From: JADKFD01 sp050250665
GTDB lineage: Bacteria > Pseudomonadota > Gammaproteobacteria > Xanthomonadales > SZUA-5
NCBI GenBank assembly: GCA_050250665.1
Contig: JBFWOF010000034.1
Location: 1 to 64,000, forward strand
Length of the DNA: 64,000 nt
Direction of reading: 5' to 3'
The notes under the pieces are model-generated. The model made no database searches and was not told where the DNA came from. It worked only from the letters and a program-made list of their open reading frames with translations. A program made the position numbers and the translations under genes. Below are positions 16,884 through 24,947 of this stretch, in pieces; the first letter of the stretch is position 1, and the number at the start of each line of letters is the position of its first letter.

Positions 16884-18065
16884 ATGAGCGTGAGCACGAA
16901 GGCGGAGATCGGGCACAAGGTCCTTTCGCGGCAGGCCTTGAAGGCACTGGCCGAGCTCGGCGATCTGAGCTGTGGTCCCTTGTCGCCACTGGCGCGGGTG
17001 TCGGCGCCGGCCGGGTCTGCCGACCGCGACGGACTGATCGCCGCGCTCGAACGGATGGATGGCGCCTGGGAGTCCTTGATGCCGGCGCTGCTGGATCCGG
17101 GGCTCAGCCTGGGTGTGATCGTCGCCGATCGCGACGACCAGCGGCTGGGGCAGTATCTGTGGATCGACCCGGCAGGGCTCGGACCCGGATTCCAGGTGTC
17201 GATCGCGCCTGAGGAAATCGTGCTCCAGGGCCCGCTGAGCCTGGAAGATGTGGAACTCTCGCTGCTCGAAGCGCTGGCTCCGGGTGGTGTCGCCGAGATT
17301 CCGCCGGAACGCTACACCCTGAGCGCGGATCAGTTCTGGGTGCTGCTGGCGGTCATCGATGCCCTGGGCACCGCTGCCGCCCTGCGCCAGGCGGCGCGCG
17401 TCAGCGGACCGCCGCCCGGGCTGAAGATGGCCGACATTCTCGACAGCTGGACAGCGGGCATCAAGCAGTCCAACCCGGGCTGGGCGGTGTCGCTGCTCAG
17501 ACTGCTGTCTCCCGAACAGGTGCCGGCCGATTTCCACACCAAGCTGGACCGGGTGCTGTCCGAACTTGAAGCGGCGGGTCTGCTCAGCCGCCTGACCGGC
17601 AACACCGGCGCCCCCGGCGATCAGATGATCCTGTTGCGCGAGGGTCTGCAGCTGCTCTGCCGCGGACTGTCCGCCGGTGGCATCGGATTTGGCTTCGTGC
17701 GCTCCGAACTGGTGGCATCGAATCAGGTTGAAGTCACGACGGTCGCCGGCTGGCGCACAGCCGGTGGTTTCGTCCTCGCCGACGTCAGTGCGCTGGCCGG
17801 GAATCGCGTGTCCCTGTTGCTGATCGGCCCGGCCTATCTGGCGCAGCTGATTGGCGACCTGCTGGGCACTCGCACAGCTGCGCAGACCGACATCCCCGGA
17901 GATCCAGCGATCGGCACTGCCGACCTGATTGAGCGTCTGCGCGGAGCCAGACCGACGGGAGCGCGACGCAGGAAGTCGACCCGGACTGACGCATGCCCGG
18001 CCTGCGGCGCTCCCACCAGCCCAGGTGCCCGCTTCTGTGGCCAGTGCGGCAAGCCTCTGGCTTGA
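16884..18065 (+). CDS. Cytoplasmic protein with C-terminal zinc ribbon, unknown function
   Basis: A 393-residue soluble protein with no signal peptide. The ATG at 16884 lies 17 bases after the preceding stop, with GAGGGG ahead of it. The body is alpha/beta with Leu-rich helices (LEDVELSLLEALAP, FWVLLAVIDALGTAAALRQAA). Cys371, Cys374, Cys385 and Cys388 make a zinc ribbon matching the one in the second gene of the cluster. It is the last gene, next to the large exported protein, which is where an immunity or accessory protein would sit in a toxin locus. A regulatory or chaperone role is equally possible. A GTCCAGAC-type palindrome follows the gene. Confidence 0.7.
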   Translation: MSVSTKAEIGHKVLSRQALKALAELGDLSCGPLSPLARVSAPAGSADRDGLIAALERMDGAWESLMPALLDPGLSLGVIVADRDDQRLGQYLWIDPAGLGPGFQVSIAPEEIVLQGPLSLEDVELSLLEALAPGGVAEIPPERYTLSADQFWVLLAVIDALGTAAALRQAARVSGPPPGLKMADILDSWTAGIKQSNPGWAVSLLRLLSPEQVPADFHTKLDRVLSELEAAGLLSRLTGNTGAPGDQMILLREGLQLLCRGLSAGGIGFGFVRSELVASNQVEVTTVAGWRTAGGFVLADVSALAGNRVSLLLIGPAYLAQLIGDLLGTRTAAQTDIPGDPAIGTADLIERLRGARPTGARRRKSTRTDACPACGAPTSPGARFCGQCGKPLA

Positions 18066-18122
18066 ACGCAGGCATCGGCCCAGGCCGCTCTGGATCCTTT
18101 CCAATTCCAGGGCATGCGCTCT

Positions 18123-18193
18123 TGTAGGTCCAGACTTGTCTGGACGCTCCCGCGTGACCGGACTCAAAGCGTCCAGAAAAGTCCGGACCTGCA
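18123..18193. repeat. Palindrome, GTCCAGAC family (second copy)
   Basis: TGTAGGTCCAGACTTGTCTG with GGACGC, a spacer, then AAAGCGTCCAGAAAAGTCCG with GACCTGCAG. It matches the element at 8769-8830. It lies between convergent genes and could act as a bidirectional transcription stop, although there is no T-run. Confidence 0.75.
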
Positions 18194-18232
18194 GATGCGG
18201 CGCCCTTTTGCGATTCACCTGCAGCTTGCGGC

Positions 18233-19675
18233 TCAATTCCCCTCGAAGCCGCTCTGGAACAAGGCTCCGGCGCTGCCGAGGCTGCCATCGGGATTGATGT
18301 TCTGGGCGTGGATGTCGCCGCCGCCGCTGGCGCTGGCGGTCCAGGCGTAGGCGGCGTAGCCGCTGCTGCTGATGGCGCCGGTGAGTCGCGCAACGCTGTT
18401 GGGCTCGGTGCTGAGATCAACGATGGACCCGGTCCAGACGAAATTGCCGTCGCTGCCGATACGGGCGGCACGGATGGTCTGTGGATTGGGCGCCGAACCG
18501 CTGGCCCAGGCGGCATAGACGCCACCGGCTGCCGGCAGGGCGGTCATCTGCGTCTGGTCGGTGCCAGCCAGGGGCACCAGAACCTTGCCGCCAGCGCCCC
18601 ATTGCCGAGCGCCGCTGGCGTCGATGCGCTGGGCGTAGACGCCGATCTGGCTCTGCGTGGCGATATCGGTCTCGCGCCACAAAGCGTAGATGTCGCCACT
18701 GACCGGATCGTAGGCGCCGCTGGGCGAGACGTGCGATTGGGCGGCGTTGGTCGAAGCCTCGATGCCGTTCTGGGCGAAGGCAGCAACCCCGGAAGCGTCG
18801 ATGTGCTGTACGCGGACGCTGCCGGCGCTGACGCCGACGATGTACCAGACAAAGACCGCGCCGCCGACGCCATCGCTCAGGAATGGCGGGAAGTAGCCGA
18901 ACTGCAGCGCGCCACCGCTGCCATCGAAGACCTTCACGTGTCCCGCATTCCACAGGCTGGCGCCGTTCGCGGAAGCCAGCTTCTGCGCCCAGTACTGGCG
19001 GCTCTGGGCCGACAGCTGAGCGGACCAGGCGGCAATGACGTTGCCGGCATTGTCGCCACGCAGATCGGCGAGGAAAAAGAAGCCCATCGGTGGCGCGATG
19101 GACACACCGCTGCCCGACCACAGCGGCGCACCGGCAGCGCTCAGCTTCTGCACGCGGATGGCGCCGGTGCTGTCGGACCAGGCCACCGCGGCGTTGCCGT
19201 CGCTGGTACCGGTGATCTTGGGCGCGTTGGCATCGCTGGCGTCGGCCGACACGAACACACCGGGACTGCCCCACTGCGCGGTTCCGTTCGGCGCGACCTT
19301 CTGCGCCAGGATCTGGGCCACACCACCACTATCGCGATAGCGGAAGGCCAGCAGTGCGTTGCCGGCGCTGTCGATGCTGAGGCCGTAGTCCTGGGTCGAG
19401 CTGAAATCGCGGGTCGCCACCAGCACCCCGTTGTGGGCCCATTGCTCGTTGCCGGCGGCATCCAGGCGCTGCAGGCGCACGCCATAGCCGCTGCTGCTGT
19501 CGAACCAGCTCAGATAGAAACCGCCGTCGCCGGTGGCGACCATCCTGGTCTGCACCTGTTCGCCGCTGTTGTCGGCGATCACCAGATTGCTGGCTGGGTT
19601 GCCGGACCAGAGCGCGAGCGTCGGCGTGGTGGCCAGGAGCAGCAGCAAGGCGAGGGCGTGACGTGGCGACAGCAT
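18233..19675 (-). CDS. Secreted repeat protein with C-terminal FxSGFE tail
   Basis: A 480-residue exported protein. The ATG at 19675 has AGGAG about 7 bases ahead and gives a signal peptide (ALALLLLLATTPTLA-LW). The body is a series of beta-propeller-like repeats with the phrase RLDAAGNEQWAHNGVLVA and variants (QKVAPNGTAQWGSPGVFV, QKLSAAGAPLWSGSGVSI, QRIDASGARQWGAGGKVL), about 45-60 residues apart. Such x-x-D-A-x-G-x-x-x-W units occur in extracellular bacterial beta-propellers. The C-terminus AGALFQSGFEGN carries the GFE tail shared with at least five other proteins here. No catalytic residues are evident. A surface or secreted structural role is inferred. Confidence 0.75.
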   Translation of the reverse strand: MLSPRHALALLLLLATTPTLALWSGNPASNLVIADNSGEQVQTRMVATGDGGFYLSWFDSSSGYGVRLQRLDAAGNEQWAHNGVLVATRDFSSTQDYGLSIDSAGNALLAFRYRDSGGVAQILAQKVAPNGTAQWGSPGVFVSADASDANAPKITGTSDGNAAVAWSDSTGAIRVQKLSAAGAPLWSGSGVSIAPPMGFFFLADLRGDNAGNVIAAWSAQLSAQSRQYWAQKLASANGASLWNAGHVKVFDGSGGALQFGYFPPFLSDGVGGAVFVWYIVGVSAGSVRVQHIDASGVAAFAQNGIEASTNAAQSHVSPSGAYDPVSGDIYALWRETDIATQSQIGVYAQRIDASGARQWGAGGKVLVPLAGTDQTQMTALPAAGGVYAAWASGSAPNPQTIRAARIGSDGNFVWTGSIVDLSTEPNSVARLTGAISSSGYAAYAWTASASGGGDIHAQNINPDGSLGSAGALFQSGFEGN

Positions 19676-19882
19676 GGCAAGCTCCTGCGAAAGGTGGTCT
19701 GCAATCGGCCAGTGGCACCGATCCGTTGCCGACATTGACCGAACACCATACTCCGCGCAGCGCGCTTGCCATCCGATCAAGCGTAGCGGACTGTCACGGC
19801 CGCAAGGCTGGCTGCTCCCGCTCGTCGCCAAGCAGCGCGACTCGGTCTATGTTCGGTCGACCGACGACTGGCGTGCCCAACC

Positions 19883-21049
19883 ATGACTGCCACCTGGCTG
19901 TCCGACCCGATGTACGTGCTGGCGATGCTGCTGCTGGTGGCCGCGGGTGCCGAGGCGCTGGCGCACACGCGCTTGGGCCGGCCGCTCGGCGGAGCGCTGC
20001 TGGCGATCGCGCTGGCGGCAGTACTGGCCAACCTCGGCGTCATTCCCACGGCCTCCAATGCGCCGCCGATGTACGAGCAGATCCTGGCGGTGGGGGCTTC
20101 GATATCGATCTTCCTGATGCTGCTGGATGTGCATCTGGCGGCCTTGAAGCGCGCTGGGGCGACCATGCTGATTGCCTTCGCCATCGGTGCGCTGGGCACC
20201 GTGCTCGGCGTGCTGCTGGCCTTTTACCTGACCGGTGCCCGCGGATGGCTGGGTGAATTCGCGGCGCCGATGAGCGGCATGTATGTCGCCACCTACATCG
20301 GCGGTTCGGCCAATTTCAATGCCCTGGCCCTGCACTACGGCGTGGTCAACGAAGGTGTGCTCTATGCCGGCGCCAATGCCGTCGACAATGTCGCCACCAG
20401 CCTGTGGCTGATCGCACTATTGTCGTTGCCGCGGCTGGTACACCGCTGGATGGGCTCACGGCCCTTGAGCGCCGATCAGCTGGAGCCGGAAGCAGGCGCG
20501 GTCGCTGCGCCGCGCCCGCTCACCCTCGGTAGTCTGGCGGCCTTGCTGGCGATGGCCTTCCTCGCCTACTGGCTGTCCGGCCTCATCGCAGCAGCACTGG
20601 CAGGCGTTGGTTGGTCGGTGCCGACGGTACTGATCCTGACCTCGATGGCGCTGCTGGCGGCGCAGCTGCCACTGGTGCAGCAACTGGGCGGTGCGCAGCT
20701 GCTTGGCACCTACGGCGCCTACCTGTTTCTCGCGGTCATCGGTGCCTATTGCGATCTGGCGTCGCTGATCGAACTGGGCCGCATCGGTGGTTTGCTGATG
20801 CTGTTCGTCGGCATTGCCGTGCTGGCGCATGGACTGGTGGTTTTCGGTGGCGGCGCCTTGCTCCGCTTCAGCCCGGAAGTGATGGCGGTGGCCTCGTCGG
20901 CCAATATCGGCGGCGCCGCAACGGCATTGCCCATCTCCAACGGCCTCGGCCGCCCGGATCTGCTGCTACCCGGCATCCTGGTCGGCAGTCTGGGCAGCGC
21001 CCTGGGCAGCTATCTGGGCTTTGCCATGGTCTGGCTGCTGGCGGGCTGA
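19883..21049 (+). CDS. DUF819 family membrane transporter-like protein
   Basis: A 388-residue inner-membrane protein with about ten TM helices. Family landmarks are the repeated glycine/asparagine motifs MYVATYIGGSANFNALAL (first half) and VASSANIGGAATALPIS (second half), placed symmetrically as in two-fold inverted-repeat transporters. The start ATG at 19883 directly follows a short divergent intergenic region shared with the minus-strand repeat protein. DUF819 (YjcL-like) proteins are annotated as membrane proteins of unknown substrate. No partner gene is adjacent, and the next gene starts over 300 bp away on the opposite strand. Confidence 0.88.
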   Translation: MTATWLSDPMYVLAMLLLVAAGAEALAHTRLGRPLGGALLAIALAAVLANLGVIPTASNAPPMYEQILAVGASISIFLMLLDVHLAALKRAGATMLIAFAIGALGTVLGVLLAFYLTGARGWLGEFAAPMSGMYVATYIGGSANFNALALHYGVVNEGVLYAGANAVDNVATSLWLIALLSLPRLVHRWMGSRPLSADQLEPEAGAVAAPRPLTLGSLAALLAMAFLAYWLSGLIAAALAGVGWSVPTVLILTSMALLAAQLPLVQQLGGAQLLGTYGAYLFLAVIGAYCDLASLIELGRIGGLLMLFVGIAVLAHGLVVFGGGALLRFSPEVMAVASSANIGGAATALPISNGLGRPDLLLPGILVGSLGSALGSYLGFAMVWLLAG

Positions 21050-21384
21050 GGGACCCATGGCTATCCGGGCAGCGTGTAGGTTGGGCAAAGGCCGCAGGCC
21101 GTGCCCAACGGTCGTGGCTGCGGGCCACTCGCCATCATGAAAGTCGCTGGTGCCATGTCCGTTGCATAGGTTTTCTTGCCCAACCCCTCCCCAGCCCGTC
21201 CGGCCCGGCGGCAAGCCGCCGCGCGTTCGCTGGCGCGGCCGGCATGCCGGCCAAACGCGCCAGGCTCACCCCCGAACATCGGGGAGGGAGCGACAGCACT
21301 CGCCTGAACGACTTTCACGGCAACCTACCCAGAACCAACAGTATCGGCGCTGGCTCCGCGGCTTCAGCCGGGCTTGTGCCAGGC
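21050..21384. other. Intergenic with GTAGGTTGGG palindrome and GC-rich hairpins
   Basis: 21076-21110 reads GTAGGTTGGGCAAAGGCCGC then AGGCCGTGCCCAAC, a degenerate copy of the element that is perfect at 51518-51596. Further GC-rich inverted sequence (GGCGGCAAGCCGCC near 21212, GCCGGCATGCCGGCC near 21237) follows. It lies between convergent genes. No coding sequence was recognised. Confidence 0.6.
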
Positions 21385-21984
21385 TCAGTACGAGAGCCGG
21401 TCAAACTCGCGGATGTTCTCCAGCAAGCGATACACGTTGTGCTCGACCTCCGGCCGCGAACGGGCAGTGGACAGCTTGCGCATGCTGTTGACGATGGCGA
21501 TCCACCAGCGCATGTGACTGGCACTGAGCTGGGCTGCAACCGGCACCAGATCGCGCGCCAGTGCCAGTGTTTCCATGCTCTCCTGCTTCAGCGCCAGCAT
21601 GTTCGGCAGATCGATCTGCACCAGTTGCATCTCGCGCATGAAGCGGGGAACGATGCCGATATCGCGTTCCAGCTGACCTGGGGCTGTGGGTTCGGCATTG
21701 GGCGGCAGGAAGGCGATGTCCAGATTCGAGAGGATGCCGCGCAGCGAGCCGCGCAGGCTTTGCCACAGTTCCTTGCGACGCGCCCGCTCGCGTGAATCCT
21801 GGATCAGGGTCAGCAGCCCCACCAGGAAGAAGCCCTCGATGCAGAAGCCGATCAGCTCGGGCAGCAGGTTGTCGTGAAACGGCCCCTCCTGTCCGGGCGT
21901 GAAGAACAGCAGCAGCAGGCAGACTCCGCCGATGCCGAAGATCGCCATCGGCGCAATCAGCATCGCCCGACCGCTACGCATCAC
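21385..21984 (-). CDS. Membrane-anchored protein of unknown function
   Basis: A 199-residue protein with two N-terminal TM helices (MLIAPMAIFGIGGVCLLLLF and LIGFCIEGFFLVGLLTLI). A basic stretch (RERARRKELW) and a mainly helical cytoplasmic domain (VPRFMREMQLVQIDLPNML, LRWK-like charged helices) follow. The start overlaps the stop of the upstream gene (GTGA at 21984; an ATG lies one codon on). The overlap ties it to the following entry as a two-gene unit. No family was recognised. The topology (two helices plus a coil-rich tail) is common in small sensory or stress membrane proteins, but that is only a resemblance. Confidence 0.6.
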   Translation of the reverse strand: MMRSGRAMLIAPMAIFGIGGVCLLLLFFTPGQEGPFHDNLLPELIGFCIEGFFLVGLLTLIQDSRERARRKELWQSLRGSLRGILSNLDIAFLPPNAEPTAPGQLERDIGIVPRFMREMQLVQIDLPNMLALKQESMETLALARDLVPVAAQLSASHMRWWIAIVNSMRKLSTARSRPEVEHNVYRLLENIREFDRLSY

Positions 21985-22538
21985 GCGTCAGTGCTCCGGT
22001 CGCTGGCCAGCGCCTCGATGACCCGGGCGATCTTGCGCGCCTCCTGCTCGGTCAGATCCAGCGGAAGATTCTGCACAAACACGCTGGTTCCTTCGCGCAG
22101 CGGAATCGACACGATGCCGGGTGCCCAGTCACTGGTGGCCAGCAGGGTATCCTCCAGCGCGCGCATTTCCTGTAACCGCTCCTGCGACGTGCCGTCACCG
22201 CGGGCGCTGCGCTTGACCCGGTCTCCGCCCACCGAGGCATAGGACTTCGGGTTCTGCACCCAGGCCAGATAGTCGACCAGGGTGGCTTTCAGCCGCTTGT
22301 TGTAGAGGTCCAGCACTTCGGGCCTGACACTGCTGTCGCCGATCTTGTGCAAACGCCCGCAGAGTTCGTCGACGTCTATCAGCCGCAGATCATTGCGCTC
22401 GACCACCGTCAGTTCGTCCTGCACCTGCTCCAGGGCCTGCCCGCGGCTCTTGGCCACGGCCGGATTAAGCAGCCCGGCCACCGGCGCCTGGCGCAGGAAC
22501 TCGTGCAAGCGATCGAGGGTGTAGGGGTTGTCCGACAT
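21981..22538 (-). CDS. Conserved-looking cytoplasmic protein, unknown function
   Basis: A 185-residue soluble protein. The N-terminal half is helical (YTLDRLHEFLRQAP, LYNKRLKATLVDYLAWVQN). The C-terminus reads REGTSVFVQNLPLDLTEQEARKIARVIEALA, a pattern seen at the end of some bacterial proteins of undefined role. The ATG at 22538 begins the two-gene unit with the membrane protein downstream. It could be a soluble partner of that membrane protein. No enzymatic motif is visible. Confidence 0.6.
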   Translation of the reverse strand: MSDNPYTLDRLHEFLRQAPVAGLLNPAVAKSRGQALEQVQDELTVVERNDLRLIDVDELCGRLHKIGDSSVRPEVLDLYNKRLKATLVDYLAWVQNPKSYASVGGDRVKRSARGDGTSQERLQEMRALEDTLLATSDWAPGIVSIPLREGTSVFVQNLPLDLTEQEARKIARVIEALASDRSTDA

Positions 22539-23281
22539 CGTATTTGTCCTGAGGCGTCAATTCGCCGGCCGCGCACGAAAACCGTCGTGGCCGAACGATT
22601 ATGGCCGGTTTGCTGCGCGAAGTGCCGGGCAAGCGCCGCGCTACGCGGGCGATGTGCTGTCACAGCAGATCAACAGCGGCCGCGCAGGCGCGCGTCCCTC
22701 CAGTGAATCGCAACGTGCCAGCACGGCTACCCATGAACCGATGTCGTCAGTCATCCATTTTGCGAATTCCGGCAAGCGCCGGCTTTTGTAGCCCGAAGTG
22801 CGCGCAGCGCTCTCCGGGCGGTGACGCGAAAAAGTCCCGGTGAGCCGCTGCGCGGCACACCAGGCTACGCGCTGGAAGGCGCCGCGCTGTGGCGCCGCTT
22901 TGCTGTCACAGCAGATCAACAGCGGCCGCGCAGGCGCGCGTCCCTCCAGGGAGTCGCTATGTGCCAGCACGGCTACCCATGTACCGATGTCGCAAGTCAT
23001 CCATTTTGCGAATTCCGGCAAGCGCCGGCTTTTGTAGCCCGAAGTGCGCGCAGCGCTCTCCGGGCGGTGACGCGAAAAAGCCCCGGTGAGCCGCTGCGCG
23101 GCAAACCAGGCTACGCGCTGCGGCGCCGCTTTGCTGTCGCAGCAGATCAACAGCGGCCGCGCAGGCGCGCGTCCCTCCAGGAAAGTCTGGCCTACGCCAC
23201 CGCAGGTCATTTCACGCCCGCTGCGCTGCAGCGACTGCATTCGCGCGATATCCTGCAGCGCCTGATTCCCGGAGTGCTGCG
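22539..23281. repeat. Tandem repeat tract, period about 231-246 bp, two to three units
   Basis: The phrase CAGCAGATCAACAGCGGCCG recurs at 22663, 22909 and 23140, each time followed by CGCAGGCGCGCGTCCCTCCA. Between copies lie AGTCATCCATTTTGCGAATT, then CCGGCAAGCGCCGGC, and then the TAGCCCG palindrome (22788-22868 and 23034-23115). The units differ by a 15-bp insertion (about 22871-22890). Open frames of 60-216 codons run through the tract on both strands only because the repeat lacks stops. The unit combines two dispersed palindrome families found singly elsewhere, so the tract looks like a local amplification of composite repeats. Confidence 0.85.
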
Positions 23282-23785
23282 GTGAGCCCACACTGCCCCG
23301 ACTGGGCCTTACGCGAGGCCGAGGCCGGTGATCTGGTTTTGGTGCAGCGGCTCGGTTCTCAGATCGACGCCCTTACCCATTGGCCGGAGTCGAAGGCCTT
23401 GCGCAAGTGGGCTGGCCAGCAAGGCTGGCGGGCACCGTTCCTGTTTTTCCGATCGGCCTTCATGGCGCAGATGCTGGAATCGGAGGCGAAGTTTGATCGG
23501 GCCATTCGGCACAGCGGCATCCGCATCAAGCTGCCCAAGGCCGGGCACACTTTTTCGGCGCGTGAGCTCAAGAACCTGGATGAACTCTATGCCGAGCGCA
23601 CCCAATGGAACCTGTTAGTGCTGGAACTGCGCGAAATTCGCCGCGCGGCGGAGGCGGGCGTGGTGATCACGATGGGGACTGAGGGCCCGATCAGGGATTG
23701 GCAGAGCTTCTACAGCTGGGCGCACCGGCGCTATCCCATGCTGGAAGAGGGTGCCGATCACTGGATAGGCGACGATAACTCCTGA
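23282..23785 (+). CDS. Hypothetical protein
   Basis: A 167-residue soluble protein starting at GTG 23282, just after the repeat tract. Its sequence has normal-looking composition with amphipathic helices (WPESKALRKWAGQQGW, LNNL-type charged segments, WNLLVLELREIRRAAEAG) and ends TEGPIRDWQSFYSWAHRRYP. It lies 13 bases before the aldo/keto reductase gene, so co-transcription is likely. No family was recognised and no catalytic motif is seen. The start could be further downstream, because the first codons abut repeat sequence. Confidence 0.55.
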   Translation: MSPHCPDWALREAEAGDLVLVQRLGSQIDALTHWPESKALRKWAGQQGWRAPFLFFRSAFMAQMLESEAKFDRAIRHSGIRIKLPKAGHTFSARELKNLDELYAERTQWNLLVLELREIRRAAEAGVVITMGTEGPIRDWQSFYSWAHRRYPMLEEGADHWIGDDNS

Positions 23786-23798
23786 CTTCTGGATAACC

Positions 23799-24818
23799 AT
23801 GACGACTGACTCGATCCATCAGCCCCACCCCGACCGCTACCAGCAACTCGGCTATCGGCGCGCGGGTCGCAGCGGCCTGCAGCTGCCGTCGATTTCGCTG
23901 GGCCTGTGGCACAACTTCGGGGCCAGCCAGAGCGTGGCGACGGCCGCGGAACTGCTCTGCCATTCCTTCGATCGCGGCATCACCCATTTCGATCTGGCCA
24001 ACAATTACGGCCCGCCGCCGGGCTCCGCGGAAGAGACCCTGGGTCGGGTGCTGCACGGCCCGCTACGCGGCTATCGGGACGAACTGATCCTGTCGACCAA
24101 GGCCGGCTATCGCATGGGGCCTGGCCCCTATGGGGATGGCGGGTCGCGCAAGTATCTGCTGAGCAGCCTGGACGCCAGCCTGCGGCGGATGCGCGTCGAT
24201 TACGTCGATGTCTTCTATCACCATCGGCCCACGTCGGACGCCCCGCTGGAAGAGAGCATGGAGGCGCTGGCGACGAGCGTGCGCAGCGGCAAGGCGCTGT
24301 ATGTGGGCCTGTCCAACTATCCGCCGGAGCTGACGGCGCGCGCCTGCGCGTTGCTGCGCGCGAGCGGGACGCCGTGCGTGCTGCACCAGCCGCGCTACAG
24401 CCTGCTGGAACGGCAGCCGGAGCGGGGCCTGCTGCAGACTCTGGAGGCTGAGGGCGTGGGCTGCATTGCCTATTCGCCCCTGGCTCAGGGGCAGCTCAGC
24501 AACAAGTATCTGGACGGGGCCATTCCTGCCGACTCGCGCGCGGCCATACCGGGAGGTTTCCTGCCGCCCAAGGTACTCACTGCGGAACGGCTCGCGCATC
24601 TGAATGCGCTGAATCAGATCGCGCAGCGACGCGGCCAGTCGCTGGCGCAGCTGGCGGTGAGCTGGCTGCTGCGACAGCCGGCCTTGACCTCGGTGCTGAT
24701 CGGCGCCAGTCGGATCGGGCATATCGACGAGGCTGTGGTGGCGGCCGGGGCGGCGTCGTTTTCCGACGAGGACTTGCAGGCTGTTGATGATCTGGGTGCA
24801 AAGCATGGCGAGGGCTGA
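23799..24818 (+). CDS. Aldo/keto reductase, YghZ/GPR-like
   Basis: A 339-residue NADPH-dependent reductase. The catalytic tetrad is visible: Asp and Tyr in DLANNYGPPPGSAEE, Lys in LSTKAGY, and His in FYHHRPTSDAPLEESM. The NNYGPPPGSAEE and KAGYRMGPGPYGDGGSRKYL segments are characteristic of the subgroup that contains E. coli YghZ (L-glyceraldehyde-3-phosphate reductase) and Kv-beta-like proteins. The C-terminal cofactor motif SVLIGASRIGHIDEAV is present. The physiological substrate is probably a small aldehyde such as methylglyoxal or L-glyceraldehyde 3-phosphate, by family. The protein is cytosolic. A REP-like palindrome follows the gene. Confidence 0.9.
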   Translation: MTTDSIHQPHPDRYQQLGYRRAGRSGLQLPSISLGLWHNFGASQSVATAAELLCHSFDRGITHFDLANNYGPPPGSAEETLGRVLHGPLRGYRDELILSTKAGYRMGPGPYGDGGSRKYLLSSLDASLRRMRVDYVDVFYHHRPTSDAPLEESMEALATSVRSGKALYVGLSNYPPELTARACALLRASGTPCVLHQPRYSLLERQPERGLLQTLEAEGVGCIAYSPLAQGQLSNKYLDGAIPADSRAAIPGGFLPPKVLTAERLAHLNALNQIAQRRGQSLAQLAVSWLLRQPALTSVLIGASRIGHIDEAVVAAGAASFSDEDLQAVDDLGAKHGEG

Positions 24819-24839
24819 GCCTAGCGCAGGCGAAATCCT

Positions 24840-24886
24840 GCGGGAGCTACAGACATGCACCATCGCGGCTGAAGCCGCTCCCACAG
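24840..24886. repeat. REP-type palindrome (GTGGGAGCGG family), degenerate left arm
   Basis: GCGGGAGCTACAGACATGCA precedes CCATCGCGGCTGAAGCCGCTCCCACAG. The right arm matches the GCGGCTGAAGCCGCTCCCAC seen near 61763 and complements that near 51711. It lies between the aldo/keto reductase and EamA genes. Confidence 0.7.
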
Positions 24887-24947
24887 GCAGCCGGATATCC
24901 TGTCCTTGGGCGCCACTCGTGCCCTAGACCTGATCTGCCGCAATCTG

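Noticed and set aside
15815..16918. 367-codon open frame on the minus strand
   Set aside because: It is antisense to the large exported protein, whose frame shows signal peptide, linker and motif order; the antisense product has no such structure.
16695..18236. 513-codon open frame on the minus strand
   Set aside because: It is antisense to the zinc-ribbon gene, runs through a palindrome, and has shadow-type composition.
18308..19738. 476-codon open frame on the plus strand
   Set aside because: It is antisense to the secreted repeat protein, with Gly/Ala/Asp-rich low-information sequence.
22641..23291. 216-codon open frame over the tandem tract
   Set aside because: It consists of the repeat unit translated; it has no ribosome site and the same peptide appears several times.
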